Part shown: in pieces, positions 1-8,281 of the stretch
Numbering within the stretch: the stretch's first letter is position 1
How the letters are laid out: the number at the start of each line of letters is the position of its first letter
Assembly: GCF_000797445.1 (NCBI RefSeq)
Contig: NZ_JSWF01000028.1
Span: 186,001-250,000 of the forward strand
Source of the DNA: Lacinutrix jangbogonensis
GTDB taxonomy: Bacteria > Bacteroidota > Bacteroidia > Flavobacteriales > Flavobacteriaceae
Direction: 5' to 3'
DNA length: 64,000 nucleotides
The notes under the pieces: model-generated
What the model saw: the letters and a program-made list of their open reading frames with translations, nothing else
What the model was told of the DNA's origin: nothing
Database searches by the model: none
Made by a program: the position numbers and the translations under genes

Positions 1-957
1 TTTAACTTTTCTGCTGGGCAATACATTACGCTTAAAACTATTTTAAACGGTGAAGAAGTGCGTAGAGATTACTCTTTGTGCTCATCGCCTAAAAGCGGAA
101 ACATTACTGTGGCAATTAAGGAGGTTGAGAACGGAACATTTTCTAAACATGCAAATAATACTTTAAAAGAAGGAGACCTTCTAGAAGTTGCAGAACCTCA
201 AGGCCGTTTTACTTTTACTCCAGATAATTCTAAACCTAGAACTATAGCTGCATTTGCCGCTGGAAGTGGCATTACTCCTGTTTTAAGTATTGCAAAAGCT
301 GTTTTAGAAGAAGAATTAAACAGTACATTTATATTAGTTTATGGAAATAAAACAACTAAGGACACCATTTTTTTAAACGAAATACTAGAACTACATCACG
401 AATACAAAGACCGTTTCGACATTAAGTTAGTGTTTAGCCAATCTCAAGAACCAGATGCTTTATTTGGTCGCATAGAAAAGAGCACAGTTAATCTTATTGT
501 AAAAAACAAATACAAACACACTTCTATAGACGCCTTTTATCTTTGTGGTCCAGAAGCCATGATACATACAGTAAAAGATGTATTAACAGAGAATAATATC
601 TCTGAAGACAAGGTGTTTTTCGAACTTTTTAAAGTTGCTAAAGCAGAGCAAGCGATAGAAAATGCTGTAAACAAAGGAGAAACAGAAATAAAAGTGATTG
701 TGGACGACGAAGAAAAAACCTTTGTAATGTCTAAATCTCAAACTATTTTAGAAGCCGCTTTAGATAAAGATTTAGATGCGCCTTACTCGTGCCAAGGTGG
801 TATTTGTAGTAGTTGTATTGCTAGGGTTAAAGAAGGCGAAGCGACGATGAGACAAAACAATATACTAACAGATAATGAAGTTGCCGAAGGTTTAGTATTA
901 ACTTGCCAAGCGCAACCTACGAGCGCAAAAATTGTTGTGGATTATGATGATGTATAA
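1..957 (+). CDS. PaaE-like ferredoxin-NAD(P)H oxidoreductase, 5' partial
   Basis: Flavin- and iron-sulfur-dependent electron transfer protein moving electrons between NAD(P)H and a partner oxygenase or ferredoxin, probably cytosolic. The frame is open from base 1 (FNFSAGQYITLK precedes the GTG at 58), so the true start lies upstream of the window. Visible parts: FAD-binding RRDYSLCSSP, an NAD-binding half with AAGSGITPVLSI and YLCGPEAMI, then a plant-type 2Fe-2S domain with CQGGICSSC and a distal cysteine in LTCQ. This order (FAD, NAD, ferredoxin) matches the reductase of phenylacetyl-CoA epoxidase, but no other paa genes are in view, so the partner is unknown. Its end faces the end of the next gene, 28 bases away. 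Confidence 0.85.
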   Translation, partial: FNFSAGQYITLKTILNGEEVRRDYSLCSSPKSGNITVAIKEVENGTFSKHANNTLKEGDLLEVAEPQGRFTFTPDNSKPRTIAAFAAGSGITPVLSIAKAVLEEELNSTFILVYGNKTTKDTIFLNEILELHHEYKDRFDIKLVFSQSQEPDALFGRIEKSTVNLIVKNKYKHTSIDAFYLCGPEAMIHTVKDVLTENNISEDKVFFELFKVAKAEQAIENAVNKGETEIKVIVDDEEKTFVMSKSQTILEAALDKDLDAPYSCQGGICSSCIARVKEGEATMRQNNILTDNEVAEGLVLTCQAQPTSAKIVVDYDDV

Positions 958-985
958 AAAAAGACTCTTTTAGATCTTATTAATT

Positions 986-2004
986 TTATAGTATCGATTC
1001 TATCTTTCTAATTATAGCCTCTGGAGCAATTGTTCTAGAGGCTTCTTTATAGCCTTCTGGATATTTATTACCGTAAATTGATGTTGGAATTAGGGGAAAC
1101 TGACTTCTATTGGCAAGCAAACTATAATCTTCTGGTTGATTAAAAGGTGTAAAACCTGCAAAAGGATGTGTAACATTCCAAATCGTTATTACTTTTTTCC
1201 CTAACATTGCAGCAATATGTGCGTTTCCAGAATCCATAGACAGCATAACATCTAGATTAGAAATAACATTTAACTCTTGATTTAAAGACAATTCCCCTGC
1301 TAGATTAACAACATTATCATAATTGTTTTGAAAGATATTTAGAGTTTTAATTTCCTTTTCTCCGCCTCCAAACAAGACGATTTTATGGGTTTTTGATAAA
1401 ACAGATATTACGTGTTCTAATAAATCTAAAGGATACATTTTAGACTCGTACTGCGCAAAAGGTGCAATTCCAATCCAACTTTTGTTGTCTTTTCCTAACA
1501 ATTTTTGTGTACTATCTTCAAGTTTAGATTGTTCAGGAAAAGTAGGATTAGAAAGGTCTAGAGTATAACCTAATGTTCTAAAAACATCAGCATAGCGCTC
1601 TTGTGTTGTTTTTAGTTGCTCGAATTTGCGACCTTCTACTAAAGCTTTCTTTTCACCTCTACCTTTATCCAATTGCTTGAAAGTTCTTCCGAAGAAAAAA
1701 ACTTTAAAATCTTTGTTCTTAAAACGTTGTGTAAGTCTGCAACCTTATCTATTCCTAGATTCTTTAACGCTCTAGAGAGTCTATAAAGTCCAAAAAAACC
1801 TTTATGTTTTCCTGTTAAATCAGGCGAAAAAACAGTAACATTTTTTAAATCCCTAAAAAAGGGTTTAAAAAACGCTCGTGTTAACACGGTAAGTTTAATA
1901 TTAGGATGTTGTTGTAAAAAAGCACGCAAAACCGGAACAGACATTGCAACGTCTCCCATTGCTGAGAGTCTAATTACTAGAATGTGTTTTTGTTTTACGG
2001 CCAT
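986..2004 (-). pseudogene. GT9 family heptosyltransferase-like glycosyltransferase, frameshifted
   Basis: ADP-heptose:LPS heptosyltransferase family (GT9), cytosolic enzymes that build the lipopolysaccharide core. It is split into two overlapping frames. The N-terminal part carries HILVIRLSAMGDVAMSVPV from the ATG at 2004. The C-terminal part carries SMDSGNAHIAAMLGKKVITIWN and ends at 986. The break is at an A7 run (1695-1701). Adding one A gives a continuous protein of about 339 residues, normal for the family, reading ..ILKFFFFGRTFKQLDKGRGEKKAL across the join. The cause may be a sequencing undercall, a real mutation or slippage. The gene sits directly downstream of DUF4254, its usual Bacteroidota neighbour. 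Confidence 0.8.
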
Positions 2005-2012
2005 AATATTAT

Positions 2013-2073
2013 ATGTCATTGAACGCATTCAAAATATTAAAAAGCGAGATTCCTCACTTCGTTCTGAATGACA
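2013..2073. repeat. imperfect inverted repeat, REP-like
   Basis: TGTCATTGAACG at the left end pairs imperfectly with CGTTCTGAATGACA at the right, flanking GCGAGATTCCTCACTT. It fills the 50-base gap between the DUF4254 and GT9 genes. Short palindromic elements ending in GGAATGACA-like sequence are scattered through many genomes of this group; a degenerate relative lies at 55052-55080. It could act as an RNA hairpin in the message. Copy number elsewhere cannot be judged here. Confidence 0.35.
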
Positions 2074-2079
2074 CAATTA

Positions 2080-2691
2080 TTATTTTTGGTTTCTTAAAAC
2101 AGGATTAAGCTCATCGTCATTATACATTTTCATTTGCTTATACACTTTCATGTATTTATTGCCTTTACTAATGTCTTCTAATAAAGTATCTATAGCAGTA
2201 GATAAGTCTACACGCTGTTCTAATAAAATGTCTAGTTTAGTTTGACAAGCAGCTCTATGCGTATTAGAAGCGTTAGCTCTTGTTGCTTCCTCTTCCATAT
2301 GGTACACTTTAAGTGCCAAAATAGATAATCTGTCTACTCCCCAAGCTGGGCTTTCGGTATTAATTGTAGCATCGCTTTTAGAAGAAACATCATTATATTT
2401 TTCTAAAAAATAACCATCAATATATTCCACCATGTCTGTTCTGTCTTGGTTAGAAGCATCAATTTTTCGCTTTAACTTTAAGGCAGCCACTGGATCTATT
2501 TGTGGATCACGAATGATATCTTCGTAATGCCATTGCACAGTATCTATCCAACATTTTCTATACAGTAAATGTTCTAATAAATCTGATTTATCATATTTAT
2601 TAGTAAATGGTTGATCTACAGTATTAATCTGGTGGTATTTTGCTATTACATCTTGAAAAATAGCATTTGCTTTAGTTGAAAACATAGTCAT
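2080..2691 (-). CDS. DUF4254 family protein
   Basis: 203-residue soluble, mostly helical protein of a Bacteroidota family without an assigned biochemical role. Recognised from LLYRKCWIDTVQWHYEDIIRDP near the N-terminus and a central WGVDRLSILALKVYHM, both characteristic of DUF4254. There is no signal peptide or membrane segment. The start could be the ATG at 2691 or the second ATG two codons on. It lies 75 bases upstream of the GT9 heptosyltransferase start on the same strand, so the two are probably co-transcribed; a role linked to LPS core synthesis is an inference from this pairing only. Confidence 0.8.
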   Translation of the reverse strand: MTMFSTKANAIFQDVIAKYHQINTVDQPFTNKYDKSDLLEHLLYRKCWIDTVQWHYEDIIRDPQIDPVAALKLKRKIDASNQDRTDMVEYIDGYFLEKYNDVSSKSDATINTESPAWGVDRLSILALKVYHMEEEATRANASNTHRAACQTKLDILLEQRVDLSTAIDTLLEDISKGNKYMKVYKQMKMYNDDELNPVLRNQK

Positions 2692-2757
2692 TTATTTTTT
2701 ATCACTGTAAAATTACGTATAAATATTTAACTTTACCGTTCAATACTTACTTACAAC

Positions 2758-3420
2758 ATGATGCAAATTCATAATTTATCCGATGAGAATTCAATTTTAA
2801 ATACTTTTATATCCGAAATACGAGATGTCGACATTCAAAAAGACAGCATGCGTTTTAGAAGAAACATAGAGCGTATTGGTGAAATTTTAGGTTATGAAAT
2901 GAGTAAATCATTAAGTTTTAAAACCCAAAACGTAACAACACCGTTAGCTGAAATTGCAGTAAAAACCATTGACAATGACGTTGTATTATGTTCTATTTTA
3001 AGAGCTGGAGTACCATTACATAATGGCTTGTTAAATTATTTTGACAAAGCTGAAAACGCCTTTATCTCTGCTTACAGGCACCATTTAGAAAACCCTGAAA
3101 CGTTTGAAATTATTGTGGAATATCTTGCTTGCCCAAGTTTAGAGGGTAAAACACTAATTCTTGCAGATCCTATGATAGCAACAGGGCAATCGCTACTCGC
3201 TACTTTTGAAGCTTTAAAACCATTTGGAACACCAAAAGAGATTCACTTAGCGGCAGTAATTGGCGCGCAAGAAGGCGTTGACTTTGTTGCTGAAAATTTT
3301 CCAAAAAATACACATTTATGGATTGCAACCATTGATAAAGAACTTAATAGTAAGGGTTACATTGTGCCTGGCTTAGGTGATGCAGGAGATTTGGCTTTTG
3401 GAGAAAAACTACAACACTAA
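2758..3420 (+). CDS. upp: uracil phosphoribosyltransferase
   Basis: Pyrimidine salvage enzyme converting uracil and PRPP to UMP in the cytosol. The PRPP-binding loop is seen as LILADPMIATGQSLLATF, the segment CSILRAGVPLHNGLL is typical of the family, and the C-terminal GYIVPGLGDAGDLAFG is the uracil-binding signature. Length (220 residues) is normal. Start may be either of two adjacent ATGs (2758 or 2761). A weak -7-like TAACTTTA lies at 2728-2735. The stop overlaps the convergent DUF6427 gene by 12 bases, a compact arrangement with purD nearby that I recall as common in Flavobacteriaceae. Confidence 0.97.
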   Translation: MMQIHNLSDENSILNTFISEIRDVDIQKDSMRFRRNIERIGEILGYEMSKSLSFKTQNVTTPLAEIAVKTIDNDVVLCSILRAGVPLHNGLLNYFDKAENAFISAYRHHLENPETFEIIVEYLACPSLEGKTLILADPMIATGQSLLATFEALKPFGTPKEIHLAAVIGAQEGVDFVAENFPKNTHLWIATIDKELNSKGYIVPGLGDAGDLAFGEKLQH

Positions 3421-4332
3421 TAATACAAACGGAATTACTAAAATAAAAATAACAAAGAGCGTTTTAAACCATTTTTCGTTTATGGTTTCTATATAGTTTG
3501 AAATAATAATAGCTAATGGAGCGAATAAAAACAAAAATTCACTTCCGCTCTTTTTTGGTGCAATAATGACTAAAAAAAGCGCTAAAATAAACATCGCAAA
3601 AATGACCTTGTATGATGGTCTAAAGGTTTTCTTTTTATTACTAATATCCTTTAAATAAAAAATTGAAGCCCATAAACCAAAAGACAACAACATCGTTATG
3701 GCCACAATAAACTGAATAGAATTATAAGCATTAAAATTAAAACTCACGTTTGTATCCATGTTTAATACAGAAAAAAAGTCATCGCTTAGAATAATAGAGA
3801 GACTTATAGAAGTCATGGCCACTGCTGTTAAACCAATACATGGTACAATCCATTTTTTTACTTCGGATTCTGCGTGAAATAAAAGAGCCAGAAATATTAA
3901 GATAAAAAAGAGTAGCGACCAAAAATAAAACAGACTTGCAAGACCAATTAAAAAACCTGCATCAAACAGCTTTTTTATGTGCTCGTTTTGTGTCCTTAAA
4001 CTAATAATTCTCCTTAGTGCCAAAAGCACTAAAAAATTAGATAATACAATTTCCCAGTTTAAAAAAACCTGAGGAATAGTAAGTAAAAATGCTGTAAAAT
4101 ATAAAACTTCGGTATTTCTTTTTTTAGACAATGAATTTTTAGTAACAATAAAGTCTACTAATAAAACCGATAAAAAACAACATAAAAAAATAGGAGCAAA
4201 TTTAGAAATTGAATCTCTATTTAAAGTAATATAGCTATACTTATAAATAGCAACAAACAGTGCTAATAGAGATAACGAAAAAACAATTAAAAAATTAATT
4301 GGTTTAGATTTACTAAAAATGCTTGTAATCAT
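3409..4332 (-). CDS. DUF6427 family integral membrane protein
   Basis: 307-residue polytopic inner-membrane protein with about eight to ten hydrophobic helices covering almost the whole length, starting with INFLIVFSLSLLALFVAIY. No catalytic motif is apparent. It matches what I recall as DUF6427, typically encoded beside upp, DUF6341 and purD in flavobacteria. Function is unknown. It ends inside the convergent upp gene (12-base overlap) and starts 42 bases from the divergent DUF6341 gene. Confidence 0.75.
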   Translation of the reverse strand: MITSIFSKSKPINFLIVFSLSLLALFVAIYKYSYITLNRDSISKFAPIFLCCFLSVLLVDFIVTKNSLSKKRNTEVLYFTAFLLTIPQVFLNWEIVLSNFLVLLALRRIISLRTQNEHIKKLFDAGFLIGLASLFYFWSLLFFILIFLALLFHAESEVKKWIVPCIGLTAVAMTSISLSIILSDDFFSVLNMDTNVSFNFNAYNSIQFIVAITMLLSFGLWASIFYLKDISNKKKTFRPSYKVIFAMFILALFLVIIAPKKSGSEFLFLFAPLAIIISNYIETINEKWFKTLFVIFILVIPFVLLVL

Positions 4333-4352
4333 TATCTGTTTTTGTATTTTTG
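4323..4352 (+). promoter_or_regulatory. candidate promoter for DUF6341 gene
   Basis: TTG at 4323-4325, a 19-base spacer, then TATTTTTG at 4345-4352, matching the Bacteroidota -33/-7 pattern (TTTG / TANNTTTG). The -7 box ends 21 bases before the ATG at 4374. The -33 part overlaps the first codons of the divergent DUF6427 gene. Confidence 0.5.
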
Positions 4353-4373
4353 CTATATAAATTTACTATTATT

Positions 4374-4601
4374 ATGAAAGACTTATTTTACGCTATCCAA
4401 GACTTTTTTGTAAATGTTGCATTTGCACCTTACGATATGTTTAGAGCATTAGAATTAGAAAACTGGTTTGCAGCAAACGGTGTTAACTGGCTATTTGCTG
4501 TTATTGGCTTAGTAGCAATGGTTTTCTGGATGTTACAATTAAAGAAATTTGACAGTAATAACGAAGAAGATAAAAGTATCTCTTCGCACTCGTACCTATA
4601 A
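4374..4601 (+). CDS. DUF6341 family small membrane protein
   Basis: Small protein of about 75 residues starting MKDLFYAIQDFF. I prefer this ATG over an upstream in-frame alternative at 4350 because 4350 falls inside the predicted -7 promoter box. One clear transmembrane helix (WLFAVIGLVAMVFWMLQL) is followed by a short charged tail ending SISSHSYL. The N-terminal motif FAPYDMFRALELENWFAANG is very conserved-looking, as in DUF6341. Function is unknown; the conserved placement between DUF6427 and purD suggests an envelope housekeeping role, which is inference. Its stop overlaps the convergent purD stop by six bases. Confidence 0.8.
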   Translation: MKDLFYAIQDFFVNVAFAPYDMFRALELENWFAANGVNWLFAVIGLVAMVFWMLQLKKFDSNNEEDKSISSHSYL

Positions 4602-5867
4602 ATCGAAACCAATATCTTTTCGATAATTAATCTTATCAAAATGTAGTCTTTCTATATTTTGATAAGATTTTTTTATGGCCTCTTGATATGTATTTCCAAA
4701 GCTCGTAATTGCCATAACTCGACCACCAGAGGTCACTACTTTATCATCTTTAAGTTGAGCTCCTGCGTGAAAAGCTATAGAACCTTTAATACTTTCTATA
4801 CCAGATATTACCTTTCCTTTCTCATAAGCTTCCGGGTATCCACCAGAAACTAACATAACTGTTGCGGCAGAACGCTCATCTATCTCTATGCCTATTTTAT
4901 CCAAAGTCTGGTTGGCAACGGCTTCAAAAACTTCAACTAAGTCATTTTTTAAACGCGGTAAAACAACTTCTGTTTCTGGATCACCCAAACGCACATTATA
5001 TTCGATAACAAAAGGCTCATTTCCAACTTTTATTAAGCCTATGAACACAAAACCTTTATAAGGTAAATTATCTTTTTGTAATCCGTTAATGGTAGGAATA
5101 ACAATACGTTCGTTTATTTTAGACATGAAAATATCATCTGCAAAAGGCACAGGAGAAATAGCTCCCATTCCACCGGTATTTAAGCCGGTATCTCCTTCTC
5201 CAATGCGCTTATAATCTTTGGCTGTTGGAAGGATTTTGTAATTTACACCGTCTGTTAAAACAAAACAGCTTAATTCTATGCCATCTAAAAACTCTTCAAT
5301 AACCACTTTGGTACTCGCTATACCAAATTTAGCATCTACAAGCATGGCTTTTAACTCTGCTTTAGCTTCATCTATATCTTCTAAAATAACCACTCCTTTT
5401 CCGGCGGCTAAACCATCGGCTTTTAACACGTATGGTGGCTTTAATGTCTCTAAAAAGGCATAACCGTCTTCTACACTATTGGCATTAAAACTTTGGTATG
5501 CGGCTGTTGGAATATTATGTCTAAATAAAAATTCTTTAGCAAATTCCTTACTACCTTCTAATTCTGCTGCTGCTTTTTGTGGGCCAATAACCGCAACGTT
5601 TTTAAGCGCTTCGTCTTCTAAAAAGAAATCATGAATACCTAAGACTAACGGGTCTTCTGGTCCAACAACAACCATAGTAATATTATTGTTTAATACGACT
5701 TCTTTTATGGCTTTAAAATTGGTTACACCAATGGGAATATTAGTGGCAACTATTGCAGTGCCCGAATTCCCTGGAGCTACGAATAAGTTTTTACACTTGT
5801 TGCTTTGTGCTATTTTCCAAGCGATAGTATGTTCTCTACCTCCAGAACCCAGTATTAATATATTCAT
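4596..5867 (-). CDS. purD: phosphoribosylamine-glycine ligase
   Basis: Second step of de novo purine synthesis: ATP-dependent joining of phosphoribosylamine and glycine to give GAR, in the cytosol. The N-terminal MNILILGSGGREHTIAWK is the family signature. The ATP-grasp region includes PPYVLKADGLAAGKGVVI and GLNTGGMGAISPVP, followed by EYNVRLGDPETEVVLPRL. Length of 423 residues is normal. The gene is monocistronic, with its promoter probably in the adjacent 310-base gap: TATTTTTG reads on the minus strand at 5892-5885, 17 bases before the ATG. Confidence 0.98.
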   Translation of the reverse strand: MNILILGSGGREHTIAWKIAQSNKCKNLFVAPGNSGTAIVATNIPIGVTNFKAIKEVVLNNNITMVVVGPEDPLVLGIHDFFLEDEALKNVAVIGPQKAAAELEGSKEFAKEFLFRHNIPTAAYQSFNANSVEDGYAFLETLKPPYVLKADGLAAGKGVVILEDIDEAKAELKAMLVDAKFGIASTKVVIEEFLDGIELSCFVLTDGVNYKILPTAKDYKRIGEGDTGLNTGGMGAISPVPFADDIFMSKINERIVIPTINGLQKDNLPYKGFVFIGLIKVGNEPFVIEYNVRLGDPETEVVLPRLKNDLVEVFEAVANQTLDKIGIEIDERSAATVMLVSGGYPEAYEKGKVISGIESIKGSIAFHAGAQLKDDKVVTSGGRVMAITSFGNTYQEAIKKSYQNIERLHFDKINYRKDIGFDL

Positions 5868-6177
5868 AGTTGATGTTGTTTATGCAAAAATACTGATTTG
5901 AATTAAAACACTCTTCCGAAATTAAGTTTTTCAACTGAAACCTATCCTATAATAAAAAGGTTTGAAATTGATTTGGTATTAATGGTTGAGTAGATTAAAA
6001 ACACTAACAAAGGAAGTCCTATTTATATGAAAAGGTTGAATAATAGAGTTATTGAGCTTTAATGGAATCAATCTGTAAATTCAATCTTATGTTTTTTTAC
6101 CAAGATTACAGTCTCATTTATTAAATTACAATGCATTTTTTTATTAAATTAGATTTTAATTTCTTAAATATTTACAA
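5868..6177. other. intergenic region, divergent promoters
   Basis: A 310-base AT-rich gap between the divergent purD and CapK-like genes. On the minus strand TATTTTTG at 5892-5885 fits a Bacteroidota -7 box for purD, without a clear -33 match. I see no ORF with coding character, no RNA gene and no strong hairpin. The CapK-side promoter is not obvious. Confidence 0.4.
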
Positions 6178-7488
6178 TTGAATCTATTTGATCTTTCCTT
6201 AAAACTAAAAGGCTTTCCAATTAAAAAAGCGAAGCTTGTTTTGGAAAAAATAAGTGCATTAAATACCACAGAGAAAGAACAGCATATTATTGACAAAAGA
6301 ATAGCGATTTTAACCTATCATTTAAAGTGTAATTCATTCTATAAATCATTTGCAACAGATGCTCATGTGAAAAATTGGAATAGTATTCCTATTTTGACTA
6401 AACGTGATTTACAGCAACCTATAAATAATAGGCTTTCAGAAGGTTTTTCGAGTAAAAATTGTCAAATTAATAACACATCTGGTTCTTCAGGCTACCCTTT
6501 ATCATTCGCAAAAGATCAGTTTTCTCATGCTTTATCTTGGGCTATTTTTATGGATAGATACAGTTGGTATGATTTAGATTTAAACACCTCCAAACAGGCT
6601 CGATTTTATGGTATTCCTCTAGACAAAATGAGTTATTACAAAGAGAGGCTTAAGGATAAATTAAGTAATAGGTTTCGGTTTTCGGTTTTTGATATGAGTG
6701 ATGCACAACTTTCTAAAAATGTCGAGTTATTTAGTAAATCGTCTTTTGAGTATCTCTATGGCTACCCAAATGCATTGACGCTTTTTGGAAAGTATTTAAA
6801 GCGTGAAAATATTATTCTAAAAGATAAATGTAAAAGTCTAAAAGCCTATATCGCAACCTCTGAAACATTGTTTGAAAACGATAAAAAACTCATGGAAGAA
6901 CAATTTGGTGTTCCAGTAATTAACGAATATGGCTGTGCAGAATTAGGCCTAATAGCATTTCAAAATACTAACGATGAATGGCTTATTAATAGTGACGATT
7001 TATATGTTGAAATTTTAGATGAAAACGATAAAATTCTACCTTATGGTGCTCAAGGTCGAATAGTAATTACATCGCTTTATAATAAAGCGCACCCATTTAT
7101 TCGCTACGATATAGGTGATATTGGCATACTGTCAAAACACAGTACCCTAAGTAAGCCTATTTTAAAATCTTTAATAGGAAGAACTAACGACACTTTAAAC
7201 TTACCTAGCGGTAAAACAGCTGCAGGTTTTACAATGTATTACGTTACAAAAACGGTTATTGAGGACACTTCCAAAATAAAAGAGTTTATGTTAGAACAGT
7301 TTAAGCTCGACACATTTAAAGTGAGTTATGTGGCTGATGATAAACTTACAGAAACGCAAAAAGCTACAATTAAAAAAGCCCTTGACGACTATTTAGAACC
7401 TGGTTTAACGGTTTCCTTCGAGAGGAAAAAAAGTCTAGAACGCGCTAAAAGTGGAAAAGTAAAACAGTTTATTTCATATGTAAAATAA
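6178..7488 (+). CDS. CapK/phenylacetate-CoA ligase-like adenylate-forming enzyme
   Basis: ANL-superfamily protein of the CapK branch often found in capsule clusters; members are thought to activate a carboxylic acid as an acyl-adenylate. Seen are the P-loop-like NTSGSSGYPLSF (about residue 100), IATSETLFENDKKLMEEQFG, the NEYGCAELGLIAF motif that binds the adenylate, and HPFIRYDIGDIG. Length of 436 residues is normal. No ATG exists between the upstream in-frame stop and the coding segment, so the TTG at 6178 is the best start. It converges tail-to-tail with the minus-strand polysaccharide locus, two bases away. Substrate is unknown. Confidence 0.8.
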   Translation: MNLFDLSLKLKGFPIKKAKLVLEKISALNTTEKEQHIIDKRIAILTYHLKCNSFYKSFATDAHVKNWNSIPILTKRDLQQPINNRLSEGFSSKNCQINNTSGSSGYPLSFAKDQFSHALSWAIFMDRYSWYDLDLNTSKQARFYGIPLDKMSYYKERLKDKLSNRFRFSVFDMSDAQLSKNVELFSKSSFEYLYGYPNALTLFGKYLKRENIILKDKCKSLKAYIATSETLFENDKKLMEEQFGVPVINEYGCAELGLIAFQNTNDEWLINSDDLYVEILDENDKILPYGAQGRIVITSLYNKAHPFIRYDIGDIGILSKHSTLSKPILKSLIGRTNDTLNLPSGKTAAGFTMYYVTKTVIEDTSKIKEFMLEQFKLDTFKVSYVADDKLTETQKATIKKALDDYLEPGLTVSFERKKSLERAKSGKVKQFISYVK

Positions 7489-7490
7489 TA

Positions 7491-8279
7491 CTATTCTAAT
7501 TTTAAAGAAGAAATAGTAACCGTTTGCTTACTTTTTATAAAAAAATGTTCTACAAGAAATACTAACATACAATACATTGATTTTAATGTAGAAAAACCTA
7601 AACCTCTTTTATAAACCCAATAGTTGTGTTTTAATAATTCTACTTTGTTAGAAGACATAGAGTTTTCTCGAACACGGTAAAAGGCTAACGATTCTTTGAC
7701 GCTTTTAGCAGGTTTACCTGAAGCTTTTATTGCATTTAACCATAACAACCAATCTTGACGTTTGCGTAAATTAGGCGATGTTATTTTACCCAGTACACGA
7801 GCATTGTATATCCCTGTTAAATTGCCAATATAATTGCTTTTTAAGTATTTGTTATAGGTTAATATTGGTAAGGCTTGTACTAATTTATTTAACGGTTTTC
7901 CTACTTCGTCAATTTGCTCGTAACTACTAAAACATACATGGCAATTTTCCTTTTGCATGAATGCTATTTGCTTATTTAGTTTTTCTGGTTTCCAAAGGTC
8001 ATCTGCATCTAAAAATGCTATATAATCGCCTTTGGCAGCTATTATGCCTTTGTTCCTGGAAATTGCGGCTCCTTGATTGGTTTCGTTTCTAAGGAGCTTT
8101 ATATTGCTATTTTTCGCAATATGGTTTTTAGCAATACTAATAGTCTCATCGGTAGAACAATCGTCTACTAAAAGTAATTCCCAATTAGAATAGGTTTGTT
8201 GTAATACAGATTGAATGGTCTCGTTTATAAACGCTTCCGAATTGTAAAGTGGTGTAATTATAGAAACAAGTGCTTTCAT
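7491..8279 (-). CDS. GT2 family glycosyltransferase
   Basis: GT-A fold, inverting glycosyltransferase acting on the cytosolic side of the inner membrane. The N-terminus VSIITPLYNSEAFINETIQSV, the LLVDDCSTDETISIA segment, GAAISRNKGI, and the metal-binding AFLDADDLWKPEKL are diagnostic. Residues after about 200 are more variable and end in a hydrophobic stretch (MYCMLVFLVEHFF) that may associate with the membrane. 262 residues is typical. It is the last gene of the locus, two bases after the WcaJ-type gene, which suggests it adds the second sugar to that enzyme's product; the sugar is not predictable. Confidence 0.92.
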   Translation of the reverse strand: MKALVSIITPLYNSEAFINETIQSVLQQTYSNWELLLVDDCSTDETISIAKNHIAKNSNIKLLRNETNQGAAISRNKGIIAAKGDYIAFLDADDLWKPEKLNKQIAFMQKENCHVCFSSYEQIDEVGKPLNKLVQALPILTYNKYLKSNYIGNLTGIYNARVLGKITSPNLRKRQDWLLWLNAIKASGKPAKSVKESLAFYRVRENSMSSNKVELLKHNYWVYKRGLGFSTLKSMYCMLVFLVEHFFIKSKQTVTISSLKLE

Positions 8280-8281
8280 AA

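Noticed and set aside
4430-4639. Minus-strand 69-codon frame across DUF6341
   Set aside because: Antisense to a conserved-looking gene with a promoter; no motif.
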